Of a stretch of DNA of 64,000 nt, positions 35,874 through 44,777 are shown piece after piece (position 1 is the first letter of the stretch; the number at the start of each line of letters is the position of its first letter). Source of the DNA: Methylomonas methanica. Its GTDB lineage: Bacteria; Pseudomonadota; Gammaproteobacteria; Methylococcales; Methylomonadaceae. The translations under genes and the position numbers were made by a program. The stretch spans positions 1-64,000 of the forward strand of contig LUUF01000079.1 of assembly GCA_001644045.1 (NCBI GenBank). Reading direction: 5' to 3'. Under the pieces are notes generated by a model. The model saw nothing but the letters and a program-made list of their open reading frames with translations. It did no database searches and was not told the DNA's origin.

Positions 35874-38180
35874 ATGGTTGCTGTTGTGGAAGAGAGAGCC
35901 GCGCGAGGCTATCGCGAAATCGCATTACTGGGTTTTTCAAGTTGTGCCTTGTTTTTTTTAATTGCCCTGGTCACTTTTAATTCCAACGATCCTGGTTGGA
36001 GTCATAGCACATCGTATCAATCCATCAGTAACGCCTGCGGTTTGTTTGGTGCCTGGCTGGCGGATTTTGTATTGAGTTTTCTGGGGTTGATGGCCTACCT
36101 GATTCCAGTGATGATTTTTTGGTATGGCTACATCTTGTTTCAAGGCTCCCGCCAGACGGGTGGGCAGTGGGCGCTGGCATCGCGCTCGGCAGGTTTCCTG
36201 GCGACAACAGTTTCCGGCTCGGCGATTCTGTTTTTGCATCTGCATTTTCTACGCACCAAGGTCGATCTGCCGGAAAGTCCGGGCGGCATTCTGGGGCGGG
36301 AAATCGGCGACGCCCTGGTGCATCTATTAGGCAACTCCGGTTCTACCTTATTATTGCTGGCCATTTTTATGACCGGTGTAACCTTGTTTACCGGGTTGTC
36401 CTGGCTGACGATGATGGCCTTTATCGGTAAATGCGCGATGACGGCCTGTTCGGTCGTGGGCCGGCAGGCGGTTGAGGTACCAGAGCGTTATCGCGCGGAT
36501 AGACCGGCGCGACCTGAATCCACAAAAGAAGCCAAAAAACCGCGTAATCAGCAACCGGAAGTTAAAACCGAAGAACGCGCTAAAAAGTCGCAGATTCAAG
36601 TGCTGGAAACCGCGCAACCTTCAACTGCCGCCGCGGTTAGACCCTTGCGTAGAAAAGACAGCAAACCCGTGGACGACATGGAGCCCGGCGCCTATATCAA
36701 CGCCTTGCCTACCTTGTCCTTGCTGGACAAGCGCGAAATCAAGGTTAAACGTTACTCCAAATTAGAATTGGAAGAAATTTCCCGTCAGGTGGAAGACGTG
36801 CTGCAGGATTACGGTATCGCCGCCGAAGTGGAAGCGGTATTGCCGGGTCCCGTTATCACGCGTTTTGAATTGCGTTTGGCGGCGGGCGTGAAAGTCAGCC
36901 GCATTAGCAGCCTGGCTAAGGACTTGGCTCGCGGCCTGTCGGTAACCAGCGTGCGGATTGTCGAGATTATCGAAGGCAAATCGGTGATCGGTCTGGAGAT
37001 TCCCAATCAAGAGCGGGAAATGGTTTCGCTGCGCGATTTGCTGGTATCCGACGAATTCGAACGCGCCAAATCCAAACTCAGCATCGCGATGGGCAAGGAT
37101 ATTTCCGGTACGCCGGTGGTAGCGGACTTGGGCAAAATGCCGCATGCGCTGGTGGCCGGTACCACGGGTTCCGGTAAATCGGTGGCGATCAACACGATGA
37201 TTCTCAGCTTGTTATATAAATCCAAGCCGGAAGACGTGCGGATGATCATGATCGACCCGAAAATGCTGGAATTATCGGTGTACGAAGGCATTCCGCATTT
37301 GCTGACGCCGGTCGTTACCGATATGAAAGACGCGCAAAACGCCTTGCGTTGGGCCGTGGCGGAAATGGAGCGTCGCTACAAATTGATGTCCAAAGTTGGG
37401 GTGCGGAATCTGGCCGGCTATAACCAGGCGGTCAGAGAAGCCGAGGCAACTGGTCAGCCGATCCGCGATCCTTTATTCCGTCCGGAAACGCCGGTGGCTT
37501 TGGAAGATTATCCGCTGCTGGACACGCTGCCCAGCATCGTCATCGTGATCGATGAACTGGCCGACATGATGATGGTGGTCGGTAAAAAAGTCGAAGAATT
37601 GATCGCCCGTTTGGCGCAAAAAGCCCGGGCAGCTGGTATTCATTTGGTGTTAGCAACCCAGCGTCCGTCCGTGGATGTATTGACCGGTTTGATTAAAGCC
37701 AACGTGCCGACCCGGATTTCCTTCCAGGTATCGTCGCGCATCGATTCCCGGACCATTATCGACCAAGGCGGTGCAGAAGCCTTGCTGGGTAACGGTGATA
37801 TGTTGTTCCTGCCGTCCGGCACCAGCATCCCGTTGCGTGCCCATGGCGCTTTTGTGGACGATCATGAAGTGCATCGGGTGGTGGAATTCTTGAAAAAAAC
37901 CGGCCCGACCAATTACCTGGACGAAATCACTCAGGAACGTACCGATAGCGGTGAAGTCGCCGGCTTGGATAGCGAAGACAGCGAATCCGATGCGCTGTAC
38001 GACGAAGCGGTAGCGTTCGTGACCGAGTCGCGCAAGGCCTCTATTTCCAGCGTGCAGCGCCGTTTCAAAATCGGTTACAACCGCGCGGCGCGCATCATCG
38101 AAGACATGGAAAACGCCGGCGTGGTCAGCATGCCGGAAACCAACGGCTCCCGCGAGGTGCTGGCACCGCCACCGCGCTGA
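35874..38180 (+). CDS. ftsK: DNA translocase FtsK
   Basis: A 768-residue septal DNA pump that moves chromosome ends to dif and activates XerCD. Four N-terminal membrane helices (about 18-175), a short charged linker (about 200-270, much shorter than the several hundred residues in E. coli FtsK), the alpha and beta motor domains with Walker [11 protein letters not shown], Walker [13 protein letters not shown] and [12 protein letters not shown], and a C-terminal winged-helix gamma domain ([29 protein letters not shown]) that reads KOPS sequences. Start at 35874 gives the usual N-terminus. Two small membrane protein genes follow closely. Confidence 0.96.
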   Translation: MVAVVEERAARGYREIALLGFSSCALFFLIALVTFNSNDPGWSHSTSYQSISNACGLFGAWLADFVLSFLGLMAYLIPVMIFWYGYILFQGSRQTGGQWALASRSAGFLATTVSGSAILFLHLHFLRTKVDLPESPGGILGREIGDALVHLLGNSGSTLLLLAIFMTGVTLFTGLSWLTMMAFIGKCAMTACSVVGRQAVEVPERYRADRPARPESTKEAKKPRNQQPEVKTEERAKKSQIQVLETAQPSTAAAVRPLRRKDSKPVDDMEPGAYINALPTLSLLDKREIKVKRYSKLELEEISRQVEDVLQDYGIAAEVEAVLPGPVITRFELRLAAGVKVSRISSLAKDLARGLSVTSVRIVEIIEGKSVIGLEIPNQEREMVSLRDLLVSDEFERAKSKLSIAMGKDISGTPVVADLGKMPHALVAGTTGSGKSVAINTMILSLLYKSKPEDVRMIMIDPKMLELSVYEGIPHLLTPVVTDMKDAQNALRWAVAEMERRYKLMSKVGVRNLAGYNQAVREAEATGQPIRDPLFRPETPVALEDYPLLDTLPSIVIVIDELADMMMVVGKKVEELIARLAQKARAAGIHLVLATQRPSVDVLTGLIKANVPTRISFQVSSRIDSRTIIDQGGAEALLGNGDMLFLPSGTSIPLRAHGAFVDDHEVHRVVEFLKKTGPTNYLDEITQERTDSGEVAGLDSEDSESDALYDEAVAFVTESRKASISSVQRRFKIGYNRAARIIEDMENAGVVSMPETNGSREVLAPPPR

Positions 38181-38185
38181 TTGCG

Positions 38186-38380
38186 ATGAATGTCGTCATC
38201 ATTGGCTTACTGGCCGTTGCTGCCGTGTCCGGCATAGGCGGCTGGTTGCTCAGTTCCAAACAAAGCCAGGAAACGCCGGTTAAAATCATGATGTTCGTTG
38301 GTTATTTCTGGCTGCTGGCTTTTGCGCAATTCTTGCTGGTCGCCCTGGGCTACTTTGGCTGGCAACATTTCTCCGGTTGA
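38186..38380 (+). CDS. Small two-helix membrane protein (64 aa)
   Basis: An unrecognised 64-residue protein with two hydrophobic helices (VVIIGLLAVAAVSGIGGWLL and IMMFVGYFWLLAFAQFLLVALGYFGW) joined by a short polar loop (SSKQSQETPVK). It begins five bases after the ftsK stop and ends ten bases before the SemiSWEET start, so it is probably translated from the ftsK message, although its ribosome binding site is weak. It may be a membrane helper protein of its neighbours; nothing in the sequence decides this. Confidence 0.65.
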   Translation: MNVVIIGLLAVAAVSGIGGWLLSSKQSQETPVKIMMFVGYFWLLAFAQFLLVALGYFGWQHFSG

Positions 38381-38390
38381 TTTTTCTATC

Positions 38391-38657
38391 ATGGACATGA
38401 TCCCCGAGCTGATCGGTTATCTGGCGGCAAGCTTGACGACCGCCTCTTTTTTGCCGCAAGCGATTAAGACCTTTAGAACCCGCGATACGGATTCCTTATC
38501 GCTAGGCATGTACAGCATGTTTACGTTGGGTGTGTTGCTGTGGTTGATTTATGGTATCTATCTGGTGAACATAGCCATCATAGTCGCCAACGCGATTACC
38601 TTTTTGCTGGCGGCCGCCATTTTGTACTTTAAGATTCACAATTTGCGGCGTAAATAA
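38391..38657 (+). CDS. SemiSWEET sugar transporter
   Basis: An 88-residue three-helix protein of the MtN3/saliva (SWEET) family. The first helix carries the family PQ motif in TASFLPQAIKTFRTRDTDSLS, and the second and third are MYSMFTLGVLLWLIYGIYLV and IAIIVANAITFLLAAAILYF. SemiSWEETs dimerise to form a facilitator for sugars. ATG 38391 is preferred; ATG 38397 is an alternative. A GntR regulator gene starts 19 bases later and a PfkB sugar kinase gene lies beyond it, which fits a sugar uptake theme. Confidence 0.85.
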   Translation: MDMIPELIGYLAASLTTASFLPQAIKTFRTRDTDSLSLGMYSMFTLGVLLWLIYGIYLVNIAIIVANAITFLLAAAILYFKIHNLRRK

Positions 38658-38676
38658 AAATGCCATATTCGCCAAA

Positions 38677-39495
38677 ATGTCTGCAAACACGCCCGAGCAG
38701 TTGCGCATAAAAACCGACAGTTCCGCCGCCAATGACAGCCATGCTTTCATTGAGAAAATTCGGCCGAATACAGCGGTTTCCGAGCCGGTTTACAAGCAGC
38801 TGCAAAGACGCATTACCGACATGATCCAGTCCGGGGAACTCGGTGACGGCTTCAGCCTGCCGTCCGAGAGGGCTTTGGCGGAAGCGCTGGATCTCAGCCG
38901 CACCACGGTGCGGCGTTGTTACGAAGAATTGCGGGCTCAGGATTGTATTGCTACCCACGGCCGCGCCGGCGTCACGGTAAAGGCGCCGCCCTCGCGAATC
39001 AATCCGGAGATGGGCAAGCTGAAAGGCTTTACCGAAGAAATGCGCGAGTTGGGCATCACGCCGTCCACGCAAATTCTCGAACACCGGATTGTCGTCGACA
39101 GAACTATCGCCTCTATTTTTAATCGCCCGGCCTCTACACGTTTTTTGCGTTTGGTACGGGTGCGCTTGGGAGACGGTATGCCGCTATCGCGGGAAGTGGC
39201 TTGGTACGATCTAACCGTGGCGCCGGCTTTGGCCGAGTGGGATGGCGAAGGATCCGCCTATCAATATCTGGAAAAACATTGCGAGTTGGGCTTGGTGCAT
39301 GCCGAGCAATCCATCGAAGCGGTGCTCAGCGATGAACTGGAAGCGGCCGTTTTCGGTTTCGATCAGCCGGGGCCATGCTTATTGTTGAAGCGCAAGACTT
39401 ACGCAGACAACGGGCAGATCGTGGAATATGTTGAAGGTACGTTTCGCGGCGATGCTTACACCTATAGAGTTAATCTGAAAATCCGGCCGAGCTAA
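38677..39495 (+). CDS. GntR family transcriptional regulator (HutC/UTRA type)
   Basis: A 272-residue repressor-type protein: an N-terminal winged helix-turn-helix (VYKQLQRRITDMIQSGEL, LPSERALAEALDLSRTTVRRCYEEL, about 40-100) and a C-terminal UTRA ligand domain (about 125-272, with SREVAWYDL and VEYVEGTFRGDAYTYRV) that usually binds a sugar phosphate or amino acid. It is codirectional with the SemiSWEET and convergent with the PfkB kinase gene, whose 3' end it overlaps by four bases. TGGTAT/ATACCA half-sites at 40520-40551, beyond the kinase gene, are the best candidate operator. Confidence 0.9.
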   Translation: MSANTPEQLRIKTDSSAANDSHAFIEKIRPNTAVSEPVYKQLQRRITDMIQSGELGDGFSLPSERALAEALDLSRTTVRRCYEELRAQDCIATHGRAGVTVKAPPSRINPEMGKLKGFTEEMRELGITPSTQILEHRIVVDRTIASIFNRPASTRFLRLVRVRLGDGMPLSREVAWYDLTVAPALAEWDGEGSAYQYLEKHCELGLVHAEQSIEAVLSDELEAAVFGFDQPGPCLLLKRKTYADNGQIVEYVEGTFRGDAYTYRVNLKIRPS

Positions 39496-40436
39496 ACTGC
39501 CGTTGGTTTTGGCTTGGTCTCAATAAAACTGTCGATCTCTATTTGGGTTGGCAAACACTTCAATACGCCTTGATGCGCGGCAACCCAGGCGCCGCAGGCG
39601 CAGGCTCTGCTTAAAGCATTCACTAAACTCAAGTTGTTTAGCAAAGCAGTTGCCAGGCCCGCACTGAATGCGTCACCAGCGCCGGTGGCGTCAAATGCCG
39701 CAACAGGCCAGGCCGGTTGATGTATAACCTTATCTTTCGTTAAGGCCACGCAGCCCTCTTCACCCTGCGTTACCAGCAACAGTTCTCCAGGCCAGGCAAT
39801 TTGCTCCGCCCAGTTGGGCAAGCTGTGCAAGCACTGCTCCAAGCTAATCTCGTTAGTGCTTAAGCCGAACAGTAAGGCGGCTTCGGTTTCGTTTAGCACC
39901 AGAATATCGGTTAATTTCAACAAGTCGGAATCGGGTTGCCGCCAAGGCGACGGATTTAACATGGTGCGGATGCCGCGCTGACGAGCAATCTCGAATGCTG
40001 CGCGGATTGGCACTTCCGGGATCTCGAATTGGGCGTAAATCAAGTTTAGATCGGGAAGGGCAGCCAAGGCTATTTCGACATGTTCCTTATTCAACAGGGC
40101 GTTGGCGCCTGGATAGACGGCCAAAAAATTCTCGCCATTCGGACCGATAAAGCCGACACCGAAACCGGATTGCGGTCCCGTTTTCAGAAACCAACGGCTG
40201 TCTAGTCCTTCATGCTCCAGTAACTCCGAAACTTCGTCCGCAACAACGTCATGTCCTAGCGGTAATAGCAACGCTACCTCAGCGCCAAGCCTATGCGCGG
40301 CTACACCGACATTCAAGCCCTTGCCGCCGTGTTCCTCAAGTAAGCCATTAGCTTGCAGGGATTCACCGGAAGTGGGCAGGCGCTCAACATTCAGGCAATG
40401 GGCATGGACATAACTGGCTAAAACTAGAATGGGCAC
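39492..40436 (-). CDS. PfkB family carbohydrate kinase
   Basis: A 314-residue kinase of the ribokinase family. The sugar-binding GGKGLNVGVAAHRLGA (near 37-53), a central LVLNETEAALLF and the C-terminal catalytic DATGAGDAFSAGLATALL with its base Asp (DAF) are intact. Substrate is not evident; ribokinase-like sugars are likely given SemiSWEET and GntR neighbours. Translation starts at GTG 40436 behind GGAG, six bases away. The 3' end overlaps the convergent GntR gene. The promoter shares the 130-base gap with the next plus-strand gene. Confidence 0.88.
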   Translation of the reverse strand: MPILVLASYVHAHCLNVERLPTSGESLQANGLLEEHGGKGLNVGVAAHRLGAEVALLLPLGHDVVADEVSELLEHEGLDSRWFLKTGPQSGFGVGFIGPNGENFLAVYPGANALLNKEHVEIALAALPDLNLIYAQFEIPEVPIRAAFEIARQRGIRTMLNPSPWRQPDSDLLKLTDILVLNETEAALLFGLSTNEISLEQCLHSLPNWAEQIAWPGELLLVTQGEEGCVALTKDKVIHQPAWPVAAFDATGAGDAFSAGLATALLNNLSLVNALSRACACGAWVAAHQGVLKCLPTQIEIDSFIETKPKPTAV

Positions 40437-40499
40437 GCAAACTCCAATTCGCGAGAAAAATCTGTGAAATAGTACCGAATTAAATCCAATAATTTACGA

Positions 40500-40551
40500 T
40501 TGACGCAAAAAATTCTAAATGGTATTTGTATGGTATCTTAAATAAATACCA
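40500..40551 (+). promoter_or_regulatory. Promoter overlapped by GntR-type half-sites
   Basis: TTGACG (40500-40505) is followed 17 bases later by TATTTG (40523-40528), a plausible promoter for the small gene at 40571. Over and after its -10 lie two direct copies of TGGTAT (40520-40525, 40531-40536) and an inverted ATACCA (40546-40551). TGGTAT/ATACCA elements are common in sites bound by HutC-type GntR regulators, one of which is encoded 1 kb away. Confidence 0.45.
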
Positions 40552-40570
40552 AAAAGATGGAGTATTAGCC

Positions 40571-40900
40571 ATGACTCAACAAGTTCTGAATATCAATAAC
40601 ACCCAAATCGTCAGCGGCACGGAAAACATGACACCAGGCGAGGGAGGTGCGCATACCCGCTTACTCTGGGCCGGCGTGCCGCCTTTCTCGGCCAGGCCTG
40701 ATGTAACCGTCAGCATCTATTCGGCGGAAGGTATGGCTAACGCGGGTACCACGTTCGCTCCTTGGTCTATCGAGTATGTTCCAGGTGGTGCTGCCGGTGG
40801 CCGAGATCTGATCGCCATCTCGGCAGCCAATACCGAAACCGGTTTGGAGACCGATGTGGATGTGGTCTGCAGTTATCTGGCTATTGGTCCGAGTGAGTAG
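40571..40900 (+). CDS. Small protein, possibly H-type lectin-like (109 aa)
   Basis: A 109-residue protein without signal peptide. The stretch GVPPFSARPDVTVSIYS, the later NTETGLETDVDVVCSYLAIG and the overall all-beta look recall the H-type lectin domain (PFxxxPxV start, a gF-like turn and a WiAiG-type end strand), with the usual Trp replaced. This is an inference from pattern only. GGAG lies eight bases before ATG 40571. It sits behind a promoter with GntR-type half-sites and just before the CTERM protein genes, so it could be regulated by sugar availability. Confidence 0.65.
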   Translation: MTQQVLNINNTQIVSGTENMTPGEGGAHTRLLWAGVPPFSARPDVTVSIYSAEGMANAGTTFAPWSIEYVPGGAAGGRDLIAISAANTETGLETDVDVVCSYLAIGPSE

Positions 40901-40987
40901 CCGCTATTACTTCTAGCAGCCTCAGTTCGTTTGGCAATATTAAAATCTGGCCGGAAACTTAAACGCGGCCTTTCCAAGGGAAATACT

Positions 40988-41773
40988 ATGAAAATCAAAA
41001 CTGCGTTGCTCACTATGTCCATTCTTAGTCTGATGGCCTTCAATACAGGTGCCGCCGCGAACGCGAGCGCTACCGCCGAGGTTACCGTTGATTGGAGTAG
41101 CTTTAGAGTGACTTCGGGAACCGAAGTCAATGCCGGAATCGCTTGGTACGATAAATCTTCGCGCGTGGATACTCGTCTGGACACGCCTTACGGCGAAGGT
41201 ACCTATTCATCCGACTGGGTAACGCCATTGACCAGCTTACAAACGGGGAGCGGGATTCGTTCCATTACCTCGAAAGCCGATGTTGATCCTAATATCCTAC
41301 ATAGCTATTCCCAGGATATAGATCCGGCGTTCGGCGATGCGGTGACCACCGAGAGCTACCGCACCGGCAGCTTTACCGGATCCGGGAGTGGGGCGACCAC
41401 CTTCTCGGTCGACTACAGCATGAATGTCGGTTTGCTACCTGGCAGCGGGACCAATGACGTGGCGGCGGCCTGGGTGTTGCTGGTGGTAAACGATTTCGGC
41501 GATCCCAACCGGTCTTTGTCCAGTCGTAAGGATCTGTTCCTTAATGCCAATTTCGTCGGTAGTTTCCCGAACCAGGCCTCGGGTACTTTATCGGTCACCT
41601 TGCCCACCACGAGTATCGGGCGGATATTCTTTAAGGTTACCACCCACGCTTACGCGAACGTCTCAGGAGTTTCTCAAGTGCCGTTGCCAGCCACGGCATG
41701 GCTGTTCGGATCGGCGTTGTTAGCGATGGTTGGAGCGCGTCGCCGGCAAGTTTCAGCGGCGGCCGGTATCTGA
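40988..41773 (+). CDS. Secreted protein with VPLPA-type CTERM sorting tail
   Basis: A 261-residue exported protein. Signal peptide IKTALLTMSILSLMAFNTGAAA (cleaved near 24), a Ser/Thr/Ala-rich beta domain, and a C-terminal sorting signal VPLPATAWLFGSALLAMVGARRR: short motif, membrane helix, basic end. This is the gammaproteobacterial PEP-CTERM variant recognised by an exosortase, which cuts at the motif and hands the protein to the cell surface or matrix. No exosortase gene is in the window. The start at 40988 follows AAGGGA. The next gene has the same plan (signal, beta-rich body, LLPAAFWLF tail). Confidence 0.85.
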   Translation: MKIKTALLTMSILSLMAFNTGAAANASATAEVTVDWSSFRVTSGTEVNAGIAWYDKSSRVDTRLDTPYGEGTYSSDWVTPLTSLQTGSGIRSITSKADVDPNILHSYSQDIDPAFGDAVTTESYRTGSFTGSGSGATTFSVDYSMNVGLLPGSGTNDVAAAWVLLVVNDFGDPNRSLSSRKDLFLNANFVGSFPNQASGTLSVTLPTTSIGRIFFKVTTHAYANVSGVSQVPLPATAWLFGSALLAMVGARRRQVSAAAGI

Positions 41774-41887
41774 AGCGCACCCGGTTTTCGCAAGTAGCGA
41801 TTAATGGTCCCGGAACGGGTTTTGAGCCGGGCGGGCAGCAACGGCGGCGACCATTTTCTTAACAAATTAAGCAATCAGAGGATTTTT

Positions 41888-42705
41888 ATGAATCGCCTTC
41901 CGATTTTGCTGCTCTTGTTTGCCTTATTGGCTTACGTGCCGACGGCCAGCGCGTACACCACATCCTTGAACGTGGTCGCCAGCGCCAATGCCGCCTATGG
42001 CAGTCAGTCCTACGATGCGGATTCCAAGCTGATAGACAATATCAACAGCCCTTCATCGTTTTCGGTCAATGCGCTATATCAAGTACCCAGTACGAGTGGA
42101 CCAGGCAGTTACGTTGAAACCTACCGTTCATCCGCAGGTGGTTTGTCAGTCCCGGCGTATTGAAAGCCAGCGCCAGTGCCAGCGCGTCTGCCTATGCCGG
42201 CAACGTCGCCAATGCTAGCAGCAAAGTATCATTTGCCGATAATTTCAGTTTAGTGGGGCCCAGCGGCCTGAATATCGATCTGACGTTGACTTATTTGGTT
42301 TCAGGAGCACTGTCCGGAACAGCGGCCGCTAGCGGTACGGTCCAACTAAGCACGGGTGATAGGATCTCTTTCACGGAAAGCGGTTATACGTCGCGTAGTT
42401 TCAGCTGTTCTTGGATGCCGTCGTGTACCGGCCTGGCGACATTTTCGGTGCCGGTGAATACCTTGATTTCATTGGACGCCTTCGTGGAAGTCGGGGCGGG
42501 CGCCAGCGGTTATTTCAAGCCTACGCTAATCGAGTCATCAGCCAATTTTGGGAATACCGGCTTGGTGTATCTGGGTATTGCCGATAGCTGCTATCAATTG
42601 GTGTCCGGCAGCGGGTTTAATTACGCTCCCGTGCTATTGCCTGCCGCGTTTTGGCTATTTGCTTCTGCCGTATGCACATTTGGCTTTTCCGCACGGCGCA
42701 AGTAG
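41888..42705 (+). pseudogene. Second CTERM surface protein, split by a frameshift
   Basis: Two abutting frames together describe one protein. The first (41888-42163) supplies a signal peptide (NRLPILLLLFALLAYVPTASA) and the body up to GGLSVPAY-stop; the second, out of frame by one base, takes over at about 42148 (SPGVLKASASASASAYAG) and ends in the sorting tail LLPAAFWLFASAVCTFGFSARRK at 42705. Neither half alone makes sense: the first lacks the tail, the second lacks the signal and any normal start (TTG 42160). The frame change fits loss of one base near 42130-42150. It may be a real inactivation, phase variation or a sequencing error. Confidence 0.75.
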
Positions 42706-42852
42706 GTAACAGGCTAGTTCAACATTCCATTGCTGCTACAAAGGCACGGCAAAAGTATTCAAAACCGAATTTTTGCCGCTCCGGCTCTCTATCTGATCGA
42801 CTGCTGTGTCGCAGTTCTGCTTCTGTCTCTATGCCGCTGTTAAGTTGTTACA

Positions 42853-43443
42853 ATGCTCGACCAACTTAAACACACTGCTGATACACGGGCCAGAGAAGCA
42901 TCATTAATGAAAACCAGAGATAGAAGACACGGTGTCGTGCTAGTGCACACGGGTGAAGGTAAAGGCAAGTCCTCAAGTGCGTTTGGCATGGTATTCCGCG
43001 CCGCGGGTTGGGGCATGAAAGTCTGTGTGATTCAATTCATCAAAGGTCAATGGCAAACCGGCGAGCAACGGGCGGCGACGCGTTTCGAGGAAATAGAATG
43101 GCATGCCCTCGGCGACGGGTTTACCTGGGACACCAAGAACCCTGAACAGGATATTAAAACCAGCCGGGAAATTTGGGAGTTTAGCAAGCAAAAAATCCTC
43201 TCCGAAGAATTCGACCTGGTGATCCTGGACGAAATCAATTACTGCTGTGGCTATGGCTGGATCAGCGGCCAGGAAATCGCCGATTTCATCAAAAATGACA
43301 AACCGGCCTGGCTGCATCTGGTGATGACTGGCCGCAATGCCGCGCCGGAAGTCATCGAAGCAGCCGATACGGTCACCGAGATGACCAGAATCAAGCATGC
43401 TTACGCCGCCGGTATTAAGGCTGAGCAGGGCGTGGAATTTTAA
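42853..43443 (+). CDS. cobO: Cob(I)alamin adenosyltransferase (BtuR/CobO)
   Basis: A 196-residue enzyme that adds the adenosyl group to cobalamin or cobinamide in the cytosol. Markers are the P-loop HTGEGKGKSSSAFGM, VIQFIKGQW, GDGFTWDT, LVILDEINYCCGYGW and the ending IKHAYAAGIKAEQGVEF. Length matches E. coli BtuR (196). ATG 42853 has a weak ribosome binding site; ATG 42907 is a possible shorter start that would remove the N-terminal helix. The gene ends at an intrinsic terminator (43451-43484). A CbiX chelatase gene at 10.9 kb is another cobalamin-related gene in the window. Confidence 0.9.
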   Translation: MLDQLKHTADTRAREASLMKTRDRRHGVVLVHTGEGKGKSSSAFGMVFRAAGWGMKVCVIQFIKGQWQTGEQRAATRFEEIEWHALGDGFTWDTKNPEQDIKTSREIWEFSKQKILSEEFDLVILDEINYCCGYGWISGQEIADFIKNDKPAWLHLVMTGRNAAPEVIEAADTVTEMTRIKHAYAAGIKAEQGVEF

Positions 43444-43450
43444 GCTGAAA

Positions 43451-43484
43451 AAAAACCGGGCTTCTGGCAGAATTGCCGGTTTTT
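43451..43484 (+). terminator. Intrinsic terminator after cobO
   Basis: AAAAACCGG (43451-43459) pairs with CCGGTTTTT (43476-43484) around a 16-base loop that ends in a T-run. It lies eight bases after the cobO stop and 22 bases before the next start codon. Confidence 0.75.
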
Positions 43485-43505
43485 AATCTAGGCATCAAGA
43501 CCACT

Positions 43506-43913
43506 ATGCAACAAGCAAAAAAACTTATCGAACAGTACTATCAAGCATTCAACAGCGGCGACATGGATACCTTTCTGAGCTTGTTGACCGACGACGTGGT
43601 ACATGACATTAACCAGGGCGACCGTGAGCAAGGCAAGGCCGCTTTCGCTGAATTCATGAAAAAAATGAATCACCATTATAAAGAACAGTTGGTGGATATG
43701 GTGATTATGGCCAACGAAGACGGCACGCGCGGCGCGGCCGAGTTTGTGGTATTAGGTGAATACCTGAACACCGACGAAGGTCTGCCGGAAGCCAATGGTC
43801 AAACCTATCGTTTGCCGGCCGGTGCGTTTTTCGACATCCGCGACGGCAAAGTGGCGCGCATCACCAACTATTACAACTTGGGCGATTGGATCGCGCAGGT
43901 CGATCCGCAGTAA
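43506..43913 (+). CDS. SnoaL-like / ketosteroid isomerase-related protein
   Basis: A 135-residue protein of the NTF2-like superfamily. Typical features are the N-terminal helix KKLIEQYYQAFNSGDMDTFLSLLTDDVVHDINQ, GKAAFAEFMKKM, and the C-terminal strands LPAGAFFDIRDGKVARITNYYN. Members are small cone-shaped proteins that act as isomerases, hydrolases or binding proteins; substrate cannot be told here. The start at 43506 is chosen over an in-frame start at 43473 that lies inside the preceding terminator. Confidence 0.8.
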   Translation: MQQAKKLIEQYYQAFNSGDMDTFLSLLTDDVVHDINQGDREQGKAAFAEFMKKMNHHYKEQLVDMVIMANEDGTRGAAEFVVLGEYLNTDEGLPEANGQTYRLPAGAFFDIRDGKVARITNYYNLGDWIAQVDPQ

Positions 43914-43955
43914 GGCTTTTGTCTGGCGCATTGCCGATACCGGCCAATTGGCATA

Positions 43956-43982
43956 GAATCCGAAGGGTAACAATTCGGATTC
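43956..43982. repeat. 9-bp hairpin in a leader
   Basis: GAATCCGAA (43956-43964) is perfectly complementary to TTCGGATTC (43974-43982). It lies between the SnoaL-like gene and the gene at 44019, with no T-run after it; it may be a weak terminator or a leader structure. Confidence 0.5.
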
Positions 43983-44018
43983 GCCGAAAAAATAACTACA
44001 AAACAGAGGAGAGCAACA

Positions 44019-44381
44019 ATGGGTGAAACACAGAAATTGATGATCGCTGTCGTGGGGGTGTTTGTAGCCGGTTTTATCTTGGTGGGTGTCAGCAAGGATC
44101 AATCCAACGAGGAAAAAGAAGCCGCTGCGCAAATCCGCACGCTGGTAGCCATGCAGGAAATGGCTAACCAAAAATGTCCGAAATTGATCGAGAACAAAAC
44201 CGGTACCCAAGTGTATTTCCCGTCCAAAACCGATACCGATAAAACCACCTATGTAACAATGGAGTGGGTAGGCGAGAAAGACTCTAACTTCAAAACCGCG
44301 TCCTGCACCCTGCATTTGGCGTTGGGAGGCGTGTCTAAGCTGGTTATCGATGATAAGGTTTTGATTGACAAGAAATTTTAA
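44019..44381 (+). CDS. Membrane-anchored hypothetical protein (120 aa)
   Basis: A strong GGAG ribosome binding site precedes ATG 44019. The product has one N-terminal membrane helix (LMIAVVGVFVAGFILVGV, about 7-24) and a periplasmic domain of about 90 residues with two cysteines (QKCPKL and ASCTLH) that could form a disulfide, and Thr/Lys-rich strands (TQVYFPSKTDTDKTTYVTMEW). I do not recognise the family. It stands alone. Confidence 0.7.
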   Translation: MGETQKLMIAVVGVFVAGFILVGVSKDQSNEEKEAAAQIRTLVAMQEMANQKCPKLIENKTGTQVYFPSKTDTDKTTYVTMEWVGEKDSNFKTASCTLHLALGGVSKLVIDDKVLIDKKF

Positions 44382-44777
44382 TCAAAGGCGGCGTTTTGCG
44401 CGATAGCTGGAAACGTCGCTTGTCTCCAATCGGATCGGTTATCGGTGAACAGTGCCGTTAGCCGATTTGTCAGTATCTTTCTAAACATCGGCGCAGGTGT
44501 TGCCGTCGACATTTGCAAATTAATAACCGTAAGAGATCTGGCAGCGTGGTCGCCATTTTGGCAACCGTGTTTAAGGGTGATTGAACAACCAGCGCGTTGT
44601 GGTGTCGGTTTGCCAGTGCTCGTAGAATCAAGCATGTTTTGAGCGATTGTAAGCAGGGCAATGCCGGACTATATATATTTTCGGGGTGGGAAATTTGCTG
44701 GACGAGGATTTGCACCAATGTCCCCGATGTCTCGGACTAAATACAGCCAAGAATAATAATTAACTAGAGGTGAAAAG
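44382..44777. other. Intergenic region, long leader of the cold shock gene
   Basis: About 395 bases with no gene that has a ribosome binding site. Given that cold shock genes often have long structured leaders, much of the right half is probably the leader of the gene at 44778. No terminator or repeat stands out. Confidence 0.4.

Noticed and set aside
42160-42705. Independent gene for the second CTERM half
   Set aside because: It would start at a TTG without ribosome binding site exactly where the previous frame stops, and lacks a signal peptide; better explained as the continuation of a frameshifted gene.
44445-44642. 65-codon plus-strand frame in the gap before the cold shock gene
   Set aside because: GTG start without ribosome binding site and no protein-like pattern beyond one hydrophobic stretch.
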